NCBI RefSeq assembly: GCF_000296385.1
Contig: NZ_JH815185.1
Coordinates: forward strand, 2,513,385 to 2,577,384
Length of the DNA: 64,000 bases
From: Lachnoanaerobaculum sp. OBRC5-5
GTDB taxonomy: Bacteria; Bacillota; Clostridia; Lachnospirales; Lachnospiraceae
Direction of reading: 5' to 3'
The translations under genes were made by a program, and so were the position numbers. Below the pieces are notes generated by a model. The model saw only the letters and a program-made list of their open reading frames with translations. It did not search any database and was not told where the DNA came from. Shown one piece after another: positions 34,388 through 44,145 of the stretch. Each line of letters starts with the position of its first letter. Position 1 is the first letter of the stretch.

Positions 34388-35278
34388 TTATTTTGCAAAC
34401 TGTCTTGGTGGTGTATTTTCATTAAGAAGCTCAAACTTATATCCGTCAGCTTTAAGTCTCTCTATGATTGTAGGGAGAGCATCGTGTACGAATGCAGTAT
34501 TCGGCATATCATGCATAAGTAAAATGGAATGAGTATTCTCATTTACCTGTCTGATAGTCTGGTCGATAAGTTCCTGACCTCTCTTGCCCTCTACGTCACC
34601 GTCAAATGAGTTCCAGTCAAAGTATACTATTCCTCTGTCTCTTACAGCCTGTAAAAGCTGAGGTCTGATAGCTTTATTATAGCTTGCATTGCTTCCACCC
34701 GGGAAACGAAGCATAGTGCTGTGCTCACCTGTAGCCTTAAATATAAGATCGTCCATAGCGTCATAGTCTGCCATAAAAGCATCTACGGAAGCATATATCT
34801 GCTTGTAGTTATGTGTCAAACTGTGAACGGCTACATTATGTCCTCTGTCTTTTATCTGCTTAAGCATATTTATCAGAGGTTCAGTATCCATATACTGTGC
34901 TGTAACAAAGAAACAAGCCTTGATATTGTACTGATCCAAGATATCCAAAAGTCTTGGTGTACCTGTCCAAGGACCGTCGTCAAATGTGAAATAAACAACC
35001 TTTTCATCCGGACCCGGATTGCTCACAGGTACTGTGGTGGTTTCAGCTGTTGTATCCGTCTCACTCTCGGATATTGCGTTAATCTCACCGTCGGTTGAAG
35101 TTTCACTTTGATTTACTTCTACAGTTTCATTTGCATTCTTTGAGGAATCGGCTACTTTTACATTCTTTTTACGTGACTGCCATCCATAGGCAACCATTGC
35201 CGTAAAAATACAACAAAAAATTAAAACTACAATCGGGACGAAAATATTCTTTCGTCTTCTTCTACTTCTCCTTTTCAT
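34388..35278 (-). CDS. membrane-anchored polysaccharide deacetylase (NodB domain)
   Basis: 296 residues. A very basic N-terminus (M-K-R-R-S-R-R-R-R-K) and one transmembrane helix (about 12-30) are followed by a Ser/Thr/Glu-rich linker (about 35-90) and an extracellular NodB domain. Catalytic motifs: T-F-D-D-G-P-W near residue 98 with base and metal Asp, H-S-L-T-H for the two zinc histidines, R-F-P-G-G-S, and the C-terminal I-L-L-M-H-D. It probably removes acetyl groups from peptidoglycan (PgdA-like) or another surface polysaccharide, which can reduce lysozyme sensitivity. Confidence 0.9.
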   Translation of the reverse strand: MKRRSRRRRKNIFVPIVVLIFCCIFTAMVAYGWQSRKKNVKVADSSKNANETVEVNQSETSTDGEINAISESETDTTAETTTVPVSNPGPDEKVVYFTFDDGPWTGTPRLLDILDQYNIKACFFVTAQYMDTEPLINMLKQIKDRGHNVAVHSLTHNYKQIYASVDAFMADYDAMDDLIFKATGEHSTMLRFPGGSNASYNKAIRPQLLQAVRDRGIVYFDWNSFDGDVEGKRGQELIDQTIRQVNENTHSILLMHDMPNTAFVHDALPTIIERLKADGYKFELLNENTPPRQFAK

Positions 35279-35499
35279 TTCTACCTTCCTTATATAAATT
35301 GAATGCCCTGAGTTGTGTGGAATCTACGATAGACAAAATATAAGATGTAGATGACATACAGAGTATTCGATACATTTACCTAGTATAGCAGATAATACTA
35401 TATTTGTGTTGATAAATTTCTTAAATACTTTTAAAGGAATATGTAATTGCTCTTTAAGCAGTAGATGAATAGAAATAAAGTTTATTTTTAATACTTATG

Positions 35500-35528
35500 T
35501 TGACAATCAGGGAATATATAGATATTAT
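35500..35528 (+). promoter_or_regulatory. promoter of the antiporter gene
   Basis: TTGACA (35500-35505), 17-bp spacer, TATTAT (35523-35528), 36 bases before the start codon. Apart from this, the 286-base gap back to 35279 is AT rich, with nothing else recognised. Confidence 0.75.
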
Positions 35529-35564
35529 GTCTGTGTTCAGTTTTTAATGTAAAGGAATGATTTT

Positions 35565-36491
35565 ATGGTATATATATGGCTTATTTTGGGCTTCGTATGT
35601 CTTGTGGGAGGAGCTAATTTTTTTGTTGAGGGTGCTTCGGGAGTGGCAAGAAAGTTGAATGTCCCTTCGGTTGTAATAGGGCTTACTATAGTGGCTTTCG
35701 GAACCAGTGCACCTGAGGCGGCGGTAAGTATTGATGCGGCATTAAAGGGCAACAATGCAATAGCGCTGAACAATGTAATCGGATCGAATATATTTAATCT
35801 ATTGGCTGTAGTGGGAATTTGCGGAATAATACATGCTATGCCGGTAGATAAGGCGCTTTTAAAATTTGATTATATTGTAAATATTGTTATAACAATATTG
35901 TTGCTTGGATTTGTTTTCTTTTTAAGCGGCATAGACAGAATTGCCGGAGTTATTTTCCTGCTGATTTTTATAGTGTATATGATATACACTATAAGACTTG
36001 CATTAAAGGGAAGCAATGACGCTAATGATGAAAAGAAAAAGAATTTACCGATACCTTTGGCCATTGTTTATATAGTGGGAGGACTTGCTCTTGTAGTGTT
36101 TGGCGGTGACAAGGTAGTGGAGTCCGCTTCCGAAATAGCGTTGATGTTCGGAATGAGTGAGACTTTGGTCGGACTTACAATAGTCGCCATAGGAACATCA
36201 CTTCCTGAACTTGTGACAAGTATTGTAGCATCAAGCAAGGGAGAGAATGCGCTTGCTCTTGGAAATGTCGTAGGTTCAAATATATTCAATATAATATTTA
36301 TTCTGGCATTTTCATCGGTACTTAATCGGATAGGTGCGGAAGTTGTGGCTGTATACGATACATTCTTTTTGCTTTGTGCAAGTTTGATGGTATATATACT
36401 TGCCAAGAATGACGGTGAGATATCAAAAAAAGAAGGCCTTGCAATGGTAGCGGCCTATATAGCGTATACTGTATATATTATTTTAAGATAA
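35565..36491 (+). CDS. calcium/sodium antiporter (CaCA family, YrbG-like)
   Basis: Membrane exchanger of 308 residues with about ten transmembrane helices in two inverted halves. Each half carries the alpha-repeat motif: G-L-T-I-V-A-F-G-T-S-A-P-E-A-A-V-S then N-V-I-G-S-N-I-F-N in the first, and G-L-T-I-V-A-I-G-T-S-L-P-E-L-V-T-S then N-V-V-G-S-N-I-F-N in the second. The acidic residues in both motifs are the ion-binding sites. Length and motifs match YrbG/CaxA. A shared terminator lies between it and the convergent transporter gene. Confidence 0.94.
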   Translation: MVYIWLILGFVCLVGGANFFVEGASGVARKLNVPSVVIGLTIVAFGTSAPEAAVSIDAALKGNNAIALNNVIGSNIFNLLAVVGICGIIHAMPVDKALLKFDYIVNIVITILLLGFVFFLSGIDRIAGVIFLLIFIVYMIYTIRLALKGSNDANDEKKKNLPIPLAIVYIVGGLALVVFGGDKVVESASEIALMFGMSETLVGLTIVAIGTSLPELVTSIVASSKGENALALGNVVGSNIFNIIFILAFSSVLNRIGAEVVAVYDTFFLLCASLMVYILAKNDGEISKKEGLAMVAAYIAYTVYIILR

Positions 36492-36493
36492 GA

Positions 36494-36524
36494 AAAAAGT
36501 ACCGGTTGTGGGCCGGTACTTTTT
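36494..36524. terminator. bidirectional intrinsic terminator
   Basis: AAAAAGTACCGG and CCGGTACTTTTT form a 12-bp perfect stem with A- and T-rich ends, between two convergent genes. Confidence 0.9.
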
Positions 36525-36528
36525 ATGT

Positions 36529-37896
36529 TTATGCCAGGAACGGGACGAGGAATAGGAATCCGCACCCTATGATTATTCCTGTTACAATAAGAACTATAGC
36601 GCAATATCCCATAATATCTCTTGCACCGAGACCTGCTATACCGAGAGCCGGTAGAGCCCAGAACGGTTGAAGCATATTTGTCCATGCATCACCCCATGCG
36701 ATAGCCATGGCTGATACTGCAGGAGAAACACCGAGAGCATTTCCGGCAGGCATTACGATAGGAGCCTGCACAGCCCACTGACCGCCACCTGAAGGTACGA
36801 AGAAGTTTACAATACCTGCTGAAAGGAAAGTAAACAAAGGGAATGTAGTCTGATTTGATATATTTACAAAGAAATCACTTATAGCACCTGCAAGTGACTG
36901 ACCTGTAGGACCTGTAGCAGTCATAATGCCCATAATACCTGCATAGAACGGGAACTGTAATATAATACCTCCGGCACTCTTTGCGGCGTCTGTAATAGCG
37001 TTTACATAACTTATAGGTGTTCCGTGGAATATAATTCCAAGTGTAAGGAAAATCAAATTTACTACATTAAGAGAGAGTGTGATACTTCCCTTGGTTTTAA
37101 ATGTATATACCAGATACAATATAGCAAATAATGCTGTAAGTAATGAGAGTAACGGACAGTTCTCAAGCCATTCAGCCGGTGTTTTTGAAACAGGTTTATT
37201 TTCCGGTACTTCAGTATCCAATAAAAGCTTAGGGTCTACAGTAACTGTATTCTCAGGTGTAGGATGCATCTGTGCATTTACAAATGCTATAACTATAATT
37301 ATAGCTATAACAATTATAAGATTCCAAGATGAGAAGATGGTGAGCGATGTCGGAATGGATTCGGTCACCGCACCTGCTGTTTGCTTTCCTATAGCTTCAC
37401 TGTATGATGCAAGCTGTAGAGGTATGGAACCTGAAAAACCTGCATGCCAGATTACGAAGCCTGAGTATGCAGATGCGATAAGAAGTCTGTAGTCAACACC
37501 TTTTACCTTCTTTGCAATTTCCTTTGCAAGTATAGCACCGACTACAAGTCCGAATCCCCAGTTAAGCCAGCAGGCAATCATTGAAACTACCGTAATAAAA
37601 ATAATTGCCGATGTAGGAGATTTTGGAACTTCCGCTGCCGCATTTATAGCTCTCTTTACCGGAGGTGCGGTAGCAAGTGCTGTACCCAGTACAAGTACCA
37701 AAGCCATCTGCATTGAGAATCCCAGTAGGGACCACATACTTTCGCCCCAAGCGTTTGCTATTTCAAACGGATTCATTTTGCTGACAGGCATTGCAGCGGC
37801 AAAAACAAGAATAGTAAGTACGATACAAAAAATAAATGCGTCCGGCAAATATTTCTGAACAATATTTACACATGCGTTTGTAAATTTCTTAAACAT
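36529..37896 (-). CDS. atoE: short-chain fatty acid transporter, AtoE family
   Basis: Membrane carrier of 455 residues with about ten transmembrane helices, likely moving acetoacetate, butyrate or related short-chain acids. It shows the family segments L-P-D-A-F-I-F-C-I-V-L-T, N-W-G-F-G-L-V-V-G-A-I-L-A, A-G-F-S-G-S-I-P-L-Q, F-P-F-Y-A-G-I-M-G-I-M and F-V-P-S-G-G-G-Q-W-A-V-Q-A-P. It lies downstream of the CoA-transferase genes, but a terminator at 38072-38125 intervenes, so it may be expressed separately from its own AGGAGG-led start. Context with the CoA-transferase supports the assignment. Confidence 0.9.
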   Translation of the reverse strand: MFKKFTNACVNIVQKYLPDAFIFCIVLTILVFAAAMPVSKMNPFEIANAWGESMWSLLGFSMQMALVLVLGTALATAPPVKRAINAAAEVPKSPTSAIIFITVVSMIACWLNWGFGLVVGAILAKEIAKKVKGVDYRLLIASAYSGFVIWHAGFSGSIPLQLASYSEAIGKQTAGAVTESIPTSLTIFSSWNLIIVIAIIIVIAFVNAQMHPTPENTVTVDPKLLLDTEVPENKPVSKTPAEWLENCPLLSLLTALFAILYLVYTFKTKGSITLSLNVVNLIFLTLGIIFHGTPISYVNAITDAAKSAGGIILQFPFYAGIMGIMTATGPTGQSLAGAISDFFVNISNQTTFPLFTFLSAGIVNFFVPSGGGQWAVQAPIVMPAGNALGVSPAVSAMAIAWGDAWTNMLQPFWALPALGIAGLGARDIMGYCAIVLIVTGIIIGCGFLFLVPFLA

Positions 37897-38067
37897 TTAT
37901 CTGCCTCCTTTTTGCAAATTGTTTAATTATTAACATTATTATATCAATCCGATATCCGTTTTTCCAGTCTAAAAAATAACGAAAATGTATAAACATATTA
38001 TATATATCACACAAAAAAATTTATAATTAGTATTTTCTGATACTGAAGTCATCCGATATGAGATTAT

Positions 38068-38125
38068 AAAAGACCGGAATGTCGATCTTAAAAGAGATTA
38101 ATCTTTTAAATACGGCATCCCGGTC
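38068..38125 (-). terminator. terminator of the thiolase/CoA-transferase operon
   Basis: On the minus strand GACCGGGATGCCG and CGACATTCCGGTC pair around an AT-rich internal part, followed by TTTT. The stem is imperfect, so some readthrough into atoE is possible. Confidence 0.65.
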
Positions 38126-38153
38126 ATGGGAATTTAAATTATACTAAATTAAA

Positions 38154-38798
38154 TTAGAATGTCTTTAAATCATCTGCAACCTTAAGAGGTGCCTCTGTCT
38201 TTGCTATAACATCTTCCACACTTACGCCCTCAGCTACTTCTGTAAGCACAAGACCTTCATCGGTAACCTTTATTACAGCCAATTCTGTAACAATTTCATC
38301 AACTGCATGAATAGCTGTAGCAGGGAGTGTGATATCCTTTAAAATCTTCGGTGCACCGTCTTTGGCGGTATGTGTCATAGCGACAACAACCTTCTTTGAA
38401 CCTGTAACAAGATCCATAGCACCGCCCATACCGGGTACCATTTTACCCGGAACTATATGGCTTGCAAGATTTCCGTGAGCATCCACCTGCAATGCACCTA
38501 AAACGGTCATATCAACATGGCCTCCTCGAATAATCATAAATGAGAATGCACTGTCAAAGTATGAGGCACCCGGAAGCACGGTAACATTTTGTCCGCCGGA
38601 ATTAATTAAATGTTTATTTGCTGTTGCACTTGAAGCCAAAGGACCCATACCGAGGATTCCGTTCTCTGACTGAAGTGTAATTTCTATACCCTCAGGTACA
38701 TAGTCAGCCACCATAGTAGGAAGTCCTATACCTAAGTTTACCACGTCACCATCGTTTAAATCTCTTGCAACACGTCTTGCAATTCTCTCTTTTGACAT
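38154..38798 (-). CDS. atoA: acetoacetate-type CoA-transferase, beta subunit
   Basis: 214-residue subunit B of a class I 3-oxoacid CoA-transferase. The catalytic glutamate lies in the Q-S-E-N-G-I-L-G-M-G-P motif near residue 46. The N-terminal I-A-R-R-V-A-R-D-L, the G-I-G-L-P-T segment and a Gly-rich G-G-A-M-D-L-V loop are typical. Its ATG overlaps the last base of the alpha subunit stop (TAATG), so the two are translationally coupled. Likely reaction: transfer of CoA between acetoacetate or butyrate and acetate; the physiological direction is not shown by sequence. Confidence 0.93.
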   Translation of the reverse strand: MSKERIARRVARDLNDGDVVNLGIGLPTMVADYVPEGIEITLQSENGILGMGPLASSATANKHLINSGGQNVTVLPGASYFDSAFSFMIIRGGHVDMTVLGALQVDAHGNLASHIVPGKMVPGMGGAMDLVTGSKKVVVAMTHTAKDGAPKILKDITLPATAIHAVDEIVTELAVIKVTDEGLVLTEVAEGVSVEDVIAKTEAPLKVADDLKTF

Positions 38799-39448
38799 TA
38801 TGACTCACCTCCTACAAGATAATCTACAAATATTGCAGGTATTGCAACATTTTCAGGCTGGATATCGCCTACAGGAACTATAAGTTCCGCACCTACAATA
38901 ACAACATCGGCAGCGGTTGCCATAACCGTATTGAAGTTTTTGCTGGTAGCAGTAAAGTAAAGGTTTCCCTTCTCATCGGCTATTGTTGCACCTATAAGCG
39001 CAAAGTCCGCTCTTAAAGGTTTTTCCAAAAGATAATCTTTACCGTCAATATTTAATACCTGCTTACCTTCGGCAACCTCGGTACCTACACCTGTAGGTGT
39101 AAGTACACCGCCAAGTCCTGCGCCGCCTGAACGTATTCTCTCTGCAAGTGTACCCTGAGGAGAAAGTTCAACCTCCATAGTACCGTCATGCATCTTTTGT
39201 CCGGTTATAGGATTTGTACCTATATGTGTTGCAATAACTTTTTTTACCTGATTGTTGGCAACCAGCTTACCTATACCTGTGGTAGGAGTGGCAGTATCAT
39301 TACAAATAAGTGTTAAGTCCTTTACACCTTTTTCAACTAATGCATCAATAATCGGCTCTGGTGTACCGCATGCTAAAAATCCGCCTACCATGATTGTAGC
39401 GCCGTCATTGATACCTGCAATAGCATCTTTGATTGAAACTATTTTCAT
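38798..39448 (-). CDS. atoD: acetoacetate-type CoA-transferase, alpha subunit
   Basis: 216-residue subunit A. The class I CoA-transferase signature is seen as [11 protein letters not shown] near residue 22, with an E[17 protein letters not shown] motif near 100. The ATG at 39448 is chosen: it overlaps the thiolase stop codon (ATGA) and has an upstream GGGAG site, whereas extending to 39517 would run inside the thiolase gene. Gene order thiolase-alpha-beta points to acetoacetyl-CoA metabolism. Confidence 0.93.
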   Translation of the reverse strand: MKIVSIKDAIAGINDGATIMVGGFLACGTPEPIIDALVEKGVKDLTLICNDTATPTTGIGKLVANNQVKKVIATHIGTNPITGQKMHDGTMEVELSPQGTLAERIRSGGAGLGGVLTPTGVGTEVAEGKQVLNIDGKDYLLEKPLRADFALIGATIADEKGNLYFTATSKNFNTVMATAADVVIVGAELIVPVGDIQPENVAIPAIFVDYLVGGES

Positions 39449-40632
39449 TTTGTCTCCCTTTCTACAACAATTGCTGTGCCCATTCCACCACCTATACACA
39501 GTGTAGCAAGGCCACATTTAACATCTCTCTTTTGCATCTCAAAGAGTAAAGTGGTAAGTATTCTTGCACCTGATGCTCCGATAGGATGTCCAAGCGCGAT
39601 TGCACCGCCGTTTACATTTGTGATTTCTCTCTTAAATCCAAGTTCGTTGCATACTGCAAGAGCCTGTGCCGCAAAAGCTTCGTTTGCCTCTATAAGATCA
39701 AGATCGTCGGCTGTGATACCTGCTTTTTCCATTGCTTTTTTTGATGCCGGAATTACTCCGAGTCCCATTACGCTTGGGTCAACACCTCCTGAAGCATATC
39801 CCTTTATAGTAGCCATGATAGGAAGTTTAAGCTCAAGTGCCTTTTCCTTTGATGCGATGATGAACATTGCGGCACCGTCATTGATACCTGAAGCATTACC
39901 TGCAGTTACAGTACCGTCTTTTTTAAATGCCGGTTTAAGCTTTGCAAGATTTTCGATTGTAGTATTGAACTTAGGATATTCGTCTGTATCAAATACCTTA
40001 GGGTCTCCTTTTCTTTGAGGAATAAGTACAGGAACTATTTCATCTTTTAATCTTCCGGTCTCTATAGCTACCTGTGCTCTTCTCTGGCTTTCAACCGAGA
40101 ATACATCCTGATCTTCTCTTGTTATTCCTTTTTGTTCAGCAATATTTTCCGCTGTCACGCCCATGTGATAGTTGTTGTAAGCATCCCAAAGACCGTCTGT
40201 AATCATCTCGTCAACCAATGTTTGATTACCCATCTTAACGCCGAATCTTGCACCTTTAACAAGATATGGAGCGTTTGACATGCTCTCCGTACCGCCGGCA
40301 AGAATGATATCCGCATCACCGGCCTTTATAATCTGTGCTGCAAGTTCAACGGTTCTAAGACCTGAACCGCAAACCTTATTTATTGAAAATGCGGGTGTTG
40401 TATTTGGCAATCCCGCTCCGAGTATTACCTGACGAGCGATATTCTGGCCAAGTCCTGCGCCTAAAACATTTCCTATAACGGCTTCGTCGATAAGAGAAGC
40501 GTCAATGCCTGCACGTTCAATGGCTCCCTTTGCTGCGGTTATACCGAGATCTACTGCACTTACACCTGCCAATGAACCGCCGAAACTACCGATAGCTGTT
40601 CTTGCAGCACTGACGATAACTACTTCTTTCAT
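39445..40632 (-). CDS. thlA: acetyl-CoA acetyltransferase (thiolase)
   Basis: 395-residue biosynthetic thiolase condensing two acetyl-CoA to acetoacetyl-CoA, the first step toward butyrate. The nucleophilic Cys is in [10 protein letters not shown] near residue 88. The catalytic His is in [14 protein letters not shown], and the second Cys in C-I-G-G-G-M-G-T-A near the end. GAGGTG lies 6 bases before ATG 40632; the GTG nine bases further out is part of that ribosome-binding site. It is the first gene of the minus-strand operon and faces the crotonase gene divergently. Confidence 0.95.
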   Translation of the reverse strand: MKEVVIVSAARTAIGSFGGSLAGVSAVDLGITAAKGAIERAGIDASLIDEAVIGNVLGAGLGQNIARQVILGAGLPNTTPAFSINKVCGSGLRTVELAAQIIKAGDADIILAGGTESMSNAPYLVKGARFGVKMGNQTLVDEMITDGLWDAYNNYHMGVTAENIAEQKGITREDQDVFSVESQRRAQVAIETGRLKDEIVPVLIPQRKGDPKVFDTDEYPKFNTTIENLAKLKPAFKKDGTVTAGNASGINDGAAMFIIASKEKALELKLPIMATIKGYASGGVDPSVMGLGVIPASKKAMEKAGITADDLDLIEANEAFAAQALAVCNELGFKREITNVNGGAIALGHPIGASGARILTTLLFEMQKRDVKCGLATLCIGGGMGTAIVVERETK

Positions 40633-41107
40633 ATTTTTCACCTCACTTATTCTATAAAAGTGGACAATACCGATTGAGTAAACTTTTTTTTGTATTGTCA
40701 GATATATGTATCACCTATAGCATATCACAAGTGAAATCAATTATCCACCCCTTGGTTATTCAAAATTGCTATAAAAAAAATAATATGTTTTTATATATAT
40801 CTTATTTAAACAATGTGGTATAATAAATAAAAATATTGATATGTAAAAAATATTAAAGATGAGTCGTGTTTAATCTTTTGTGGATAATAAAAAGAACAGC
40901 AAAATAATTTTGCTCAATATAAATGAAAAAAATATATGTTTTAAGCATGATGATATTTCGATTTTAGAATATTGTTATGCAAAATGGATATAATAATTAG
41001 TCAAAAAAACTAATTGATTGTCGGATACATATATGTTATATTTTTATCATATGGATTAACATGTCAAACTTGGTTTCTGACATGCAATATTGACAAGGAG
41101 GTGTTTT
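40633..41107. promoter_or_regulatory. divergent control region between thlA and crt
   Basis: A 475-base gene-free, very AT-rich region. On the plus strand TTGATT (41014-41019), 17 bp, TATATT (41037-41042) is a probable promoter for crt. Just downstream CATGTCA (41060-41066) and TGACATG (41078-41084) form an inverted repeat across 11 bases in the crt leader. On the thiolase side GACAATAC (40663-40670) and GTATTGTC (40692-40699) form another. No Rex-type TTGTGAA/TTCACAA box was seen. A TATAAT at about 40817 lacks a clear -35. Confidence 0.55.
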
Positions 41108-41884
41108 ATGGGTTTTGTAAGGTTTGATACAGAAGGTGCTGTAGGTATTGTGACAATAGATAGACCGAAGGCGCTCAATGCTTTGAACTCTGAAGTACTG
41201 GCTGAGCTTGATGCTTGCTTTGACAGTATTGACACTAATACAATCAGAGCTGTCATTCTGACAGGAGAAGGAGATAAGTCTTTTGTAGCAGGTGCCGATA
41301 TAGGTGAAATGAGCAAATTGAGCCCGGCGGAGGGTGAGGCTTTCGGTAAGAAGGGAAATGATGTATTCAGAAAGATAGAGACTTTCCCTGTTCCTGTTAT
41401 AGCCGCTGTGAACGGATTTGCACTTGGCGGAGGATGTGAGATCGCTATGAGCTGTGACATTCGTATATGCTCAGATAATGCGATGTTCGGTCAACCTGAA
41501 GTGGGACTTGGAATCACACCGGGATTTGGCGGAACACAAAGACTTGCGAGAATAGTCGGTGTAGGAATGGCAAAGCAGTTGATTTATACAGCAAGAAATA
41601 TAAAAGCTGATGAGGCGTTTAGAATAGGGCTTGTTAACGCTGTATATTCACCGGAGGAACTTATGCCTGCCGCAAAAAAGATGGCGGCTACCATAGCACA
41701 AAACGCTCCTATAGCAGTTCGTGCATGTAAGAAAGCTATCAATGAAGGACTTGATGCGAAGATGGATGATGCAATTGTGATTGAGGAGAAGCTGTTTGGA
41801 AGTTGCTTTGAAACACATGATCAGATAGAGGGTATGAACGCTTTCCTTGAAAAGAGAAAAGAGAAGAATTTTACTAATTCATAA
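41108..41884 (+). CDS. crt: 3-hydroxybutyryl-CoA dehydratase (crotonase)
   Basis: 258-residue enoyl-CoA hydratase family enzyme converting 3-hydroxybutyryl-CoA to crotonyl-CoA. The oxyanion-hole motifs S-F-V-A-G-A-D-I-G-E-M near residue 60 and G-F-A-L-G-G-G-C-E-I-A near 102 are intact. The two catalytic glutamates are in the G-G-C-E and Q-P-E-V-G-L-G segments. AAGGAGG precedes ATG 41108; the frame opens earlier at 41090 but without a ribosome-binding site. It is the first gene of the plus-strand butyrate cluster. Confidence 0.95.
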   Translation: MGFVRFDTEGAVGIVTIDRPKALNALNSEVLAELDACFDSIDTNTIRAVILTGEGDKSFVAGADIGEMSKLSPAEGEAFGKKGNDVFRKIETFPVPVIAAVNGFALGGGCEIAMSCDIRICSDNAMFGQPEVGLGITPGFGGTQRLARIVGVGMAKQLIYTARNIKADEAFRIGLVNAVYSPEELMPAAKKMAATIAQNAPIAVRACKKAINEGLDAKMDDAIVIEEKLFGSCFETHDQIEGMNAFLEKRKEKNFTNS

Positions 41885-41953
41885 ATATAGGTCTAATTTA
41901 AAAAATTATAATGAAGTTTAAAATATAAATTTTAATTCGGAAAGGATAAAAAA

Positions 41954-42790
41954 ATGAAAGTTGGTATTATCGGTGCAGGTACAATGGGTTCAGGAATTGC
42001 TCAGGCTTTTGCAATGACGGAAGGATATGAAGTAAGACTTTGTGATATTAAGGAAGAATACGCACAGGCAGGCTTTGCAAAGATTCAAAAGAACATCAAT
42101 TTCCTTGTAGGAAAAGAGAAAATATCAAAAGAGGCCGGAGATAAGATTATTTCAAAAATAAAAGTAGGCCTTAACGATATCTGCAGTGACTGTGATTTGA
42201 TTGTTGAAGTTGCCCTTGAGAAGATGGAAGTTAAGCAGCAGATTTTCAAAGAGCTTCAGAATATAGTTTCTAAGGATTGTATTTTCGCTTCAAATACTTC
42301 ATCACTTTCTATCACAAGAATCGGTGAGGCGCTTGACAGACCTGTAGTAGGTATGCATTTCTTTAACCCTGCGGACAGAATGAAACTTGTTGAAGTAATC
42401 GGTGGAGAGAAGACACCTGCAGAATTGGTGGAAAAGATTAAGAAGATATCTGAAGATATCGGAAAGACTCCTGTACAGGTTAAGGAAGCACCGGGATTTG
42501 TAGTAAACCGTATCCTTATTCCAATGATCAATGAAGCAATCAATGTATGGGATGCAGGAACGGCAGACGCTGAGGGTGTTGATACAGCTATGGTTTTGGG
42601 ATGTGCACATCCTATGGGACCTCTTCATTTGGCAGACCTTATCGGACTTGATATTTGCCTTGCCATTATGGAAGTTATTCACAATGAGACAGGGGATGAC
42701 AAGTATTTACCGGCTCCAAAGTTAAAAGAGCTTGTAGCTGCAGGTAAGCTTGGTAAGAAGACCGGAGAAGGAATATTCTCTTATAAGTAA
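41954..42790 (+). CDS. hbd: 3-hydroxybutyryl-CoA dehydrogenase
   Basis: 278-residue NAD(P)-dependent enzyme reducing acetoacetyl-CoA to 3-hydroxybutyryl-CoA. It has the N-terminal Rossmann motif G-I-I-G-A-G-T-M-G-S-G-I-A, the signature V-V-G-M-H-F-F-N-P-A with the catalytic His near residue 137, S-N-T-S-S-L-S-I, and D-x-P-G-F-V-V-N-R-I-like E-A-P-G-F-V-V-N-R-I-L. The C-terminal dimer domain is complete. AAAGGA precedes the ATG. A terminator follows, separating it from bcd. Confidence 0.96.
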   Translation: MKVGIIGAGTMGSGIAQAFAMTEGYEVRLCDIKEEYAQAGFAKIQKNINFLVGKEKISKEAGDKIISKIKVGLNDICSDCDLIVEVALEKMEVKQQIFKELQNIVSKDCIFASNTSSLSITRIGEALDRPVVGMHFFNPADRMKLVEVIGGEKTPAELVEKIKKISEDIGKTPVQVKEAPGFVVNRILIPMINEAINVWDAGTADAEGVDTAMVLGCAHPMGPLHLADLIGLDICLAIMEVIHNETGDDKYLPAPKLKELVAAGKLGKKTGEGIFSYK

Positions 42791-42799
42791 AATATTTAT

Positions 42800-42834
42800 C
42801 CCCTTTTTACAGTTAAAATGTAAAAAGGGGTTTT
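42800..42834 (+). terminator. intrinsic terminator after hbd
   Basis: CCCCTTTTTAC and GTAAAAAGGGG pair across a 9-base loop, followed by TTTT. It splits the butyrate cluster into two transcription units. Confidence 0.88.
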
Positions 42835-42964
42835 AATGTGAGATAGATACAAAAGGCGGGTTTGTATTTACTATATAGGTGAAAGAAAACTAAGAAAGGA
42901 TAACGCAAACAAAGACTTTCACTATTTATGTTTGCACTTGGATTTATTCAAGTAGGTATGATTC
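42835..42964 (+). promoter_or_regulatory. leader region of bcd
   Basis: A 130-base spacer with an inverted repeat GCAAACA (42905-42911) / TGTTTGC (42929-42935) and a second small hairpin CTTG/CAAG close to the start codon. The ribosome-binding site of bcd is poor (GTAGG), in contrast to its neighbours. No convincing -35/-10 pair could be fixed; TATATA near 42873 is the best -10 candidate. Confidence 0.4.
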
Positions 42965-44119
42965 ATGGATTTTAGTTTAGACAAGAAACATGAGATGGCA
43001 AGATCCCTTTTCAGAGAGTTTGCCGAAAAGGAAGTAAAACCTCTTGCAGTAGAGGTGGATGAAACAGAAATATTTCCAAGAGAAACTGTAACCAAGATGG
43101 CAAAATACGGTTTCCTTGGTATTCCTGTAGCAAAGGAATTTGGAGGTCAGGGTGCCGATCCGTTAGCATATGTTATGTGTGTAGAAGAGATATCAAAGGT
43201 TTGTGCCACAACAGGTGTTATTGTTTCAGCTCATACATCACTTTGTGCAGATCCTATCGCTATGTACGGTACACCGGAGCAGAAGGAAAAGTATCTTGTT
43301 CCTTTGGCAAAGGGAGAGAAACTTGGTGCTTTCGCACTTACAGAGCCTAATGCAGGTACGGATGCTCAGGGCGCTGTTACAAAGGCGGTGCTTGACGGTG
43401 ACGAGTATGTACTTAACGGTTCAAAGATTTTTATTACAAACGGTAAAGAGGCGGATATCTATGTTGTAATTGCATGTACAGAGATAAAGGTGGATGCAAA
43501 GGGAAGACAGAAGAAGATTTTCTCCGCATTTATAGTTGAGAAGGATACACCGGGATTCGGATTCGGAACAAAGGAAAAGAAGATGGGTATCAGAGGTTCA
43601 TCTACTTATGAGCTTATTTTTACAGATTGCAGAGTTCCGAAGGAAAATATGCTCGGTCCTGCAGGTAAGGGATTCGGTATTGCAATGCACACTCTTGACG
43701 GCGGTCGTATCGGTATTGCCGCACAGGCACTTGGTATAGCTGAGGGAGCACTTGAGAGAACAGTTGCATATGTAAAAGAAAGAAAACAGTTCGGAAGATC
43801 TATCGGAGCATTCCAAAATACTCAGTTTGAGCTTGCAAATATGGCAACCAAAGTAAAGGCGGCACAGATGCTTGTATACAGGGCAGCTATGGCTAAGGCA
43901 ACACAGAAGACATATTCAGAGGAAGCGGCTATGGCTAAGCTTTACGCTGCAGAAGTGGCAATGGAAGTTACCACAAAGGCAGTACAGCTTCACGGTGGAT
44001 ATGGATATACAAGAGAATACGAAATTGAAAGAATGATGCGTGATGCGAAGATTACAGAAGTATATGAAGGTACAAGTGAAGTACAAAGAATGGTAATTTC
44101 AGGCGCATTGCTTAAATAA
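42965..44119 (+). CDS. bcd: butyryl-CoA dehydrogenase
   Basis: 384-residue FAD acyl-CoA dehydrogenase reducing crotonyl-CoA to butyryl-CoA. The N-terminal helical domain starts M-D-F-S-L-D-K. The FAD-binding A-F-A-L-T-E-P-N-A-G-T-D and the ACADS signature are present. The catalytic Glu lies in V-Y-E-G-T-S-E-V-Q-R-M near residue 367, preceded by Q-L-H-G-G-Y-G-Y-T. With EtfAB encoded directly downstream it should form the electron-bifurcating Bcd-Etf complex known from butyrate-forming clostridia, coupling NADH oxidation to ferredoxin reduction. Confidence 0.95.
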   Translation: MDFSLDKKHEMARSLFREFAEKEVKPLAVEVDETEIFPRETVTKMAKYGFLGIPVAKEFGGQGADPLAYVMCVEEISKVCATTGVIVSAHTSLCADPIAMYGTPEQKEKYLVPLAKGEKLGAFALTEPNAGTDAQGAVTKAVLDGDEYVLNGSKIFITNGKEADIYVVIACTEIKVDAKGRQKKIFSAFIVEKDTPGFGFGTKEKKMGIRGSSTYELIFTDCRVPKENMLGPAGKGFGIAMHTLDGGRIGIAAQALGIAEGALERTVAYVKERKQFGRSIGAFQNTQFELANMATKVKAAQMLVYRAAMAKATQKTYSEEAAMAKLYAAEVAMEVTTKAVQLHGGYGYTREYEIERMMRDAKITEVYEGTSEVQRMVISGALLK

Positions 44120-44145
44120 TTGTGCTATTACGAATGGAGGATGTC

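Noticed and set aside
40633-41107. Rex (redox) operator expected before butyrate genes
   Set aside because: No TTGTGAA-N4-TTCACAA-like sequence was found on reading the spacer.
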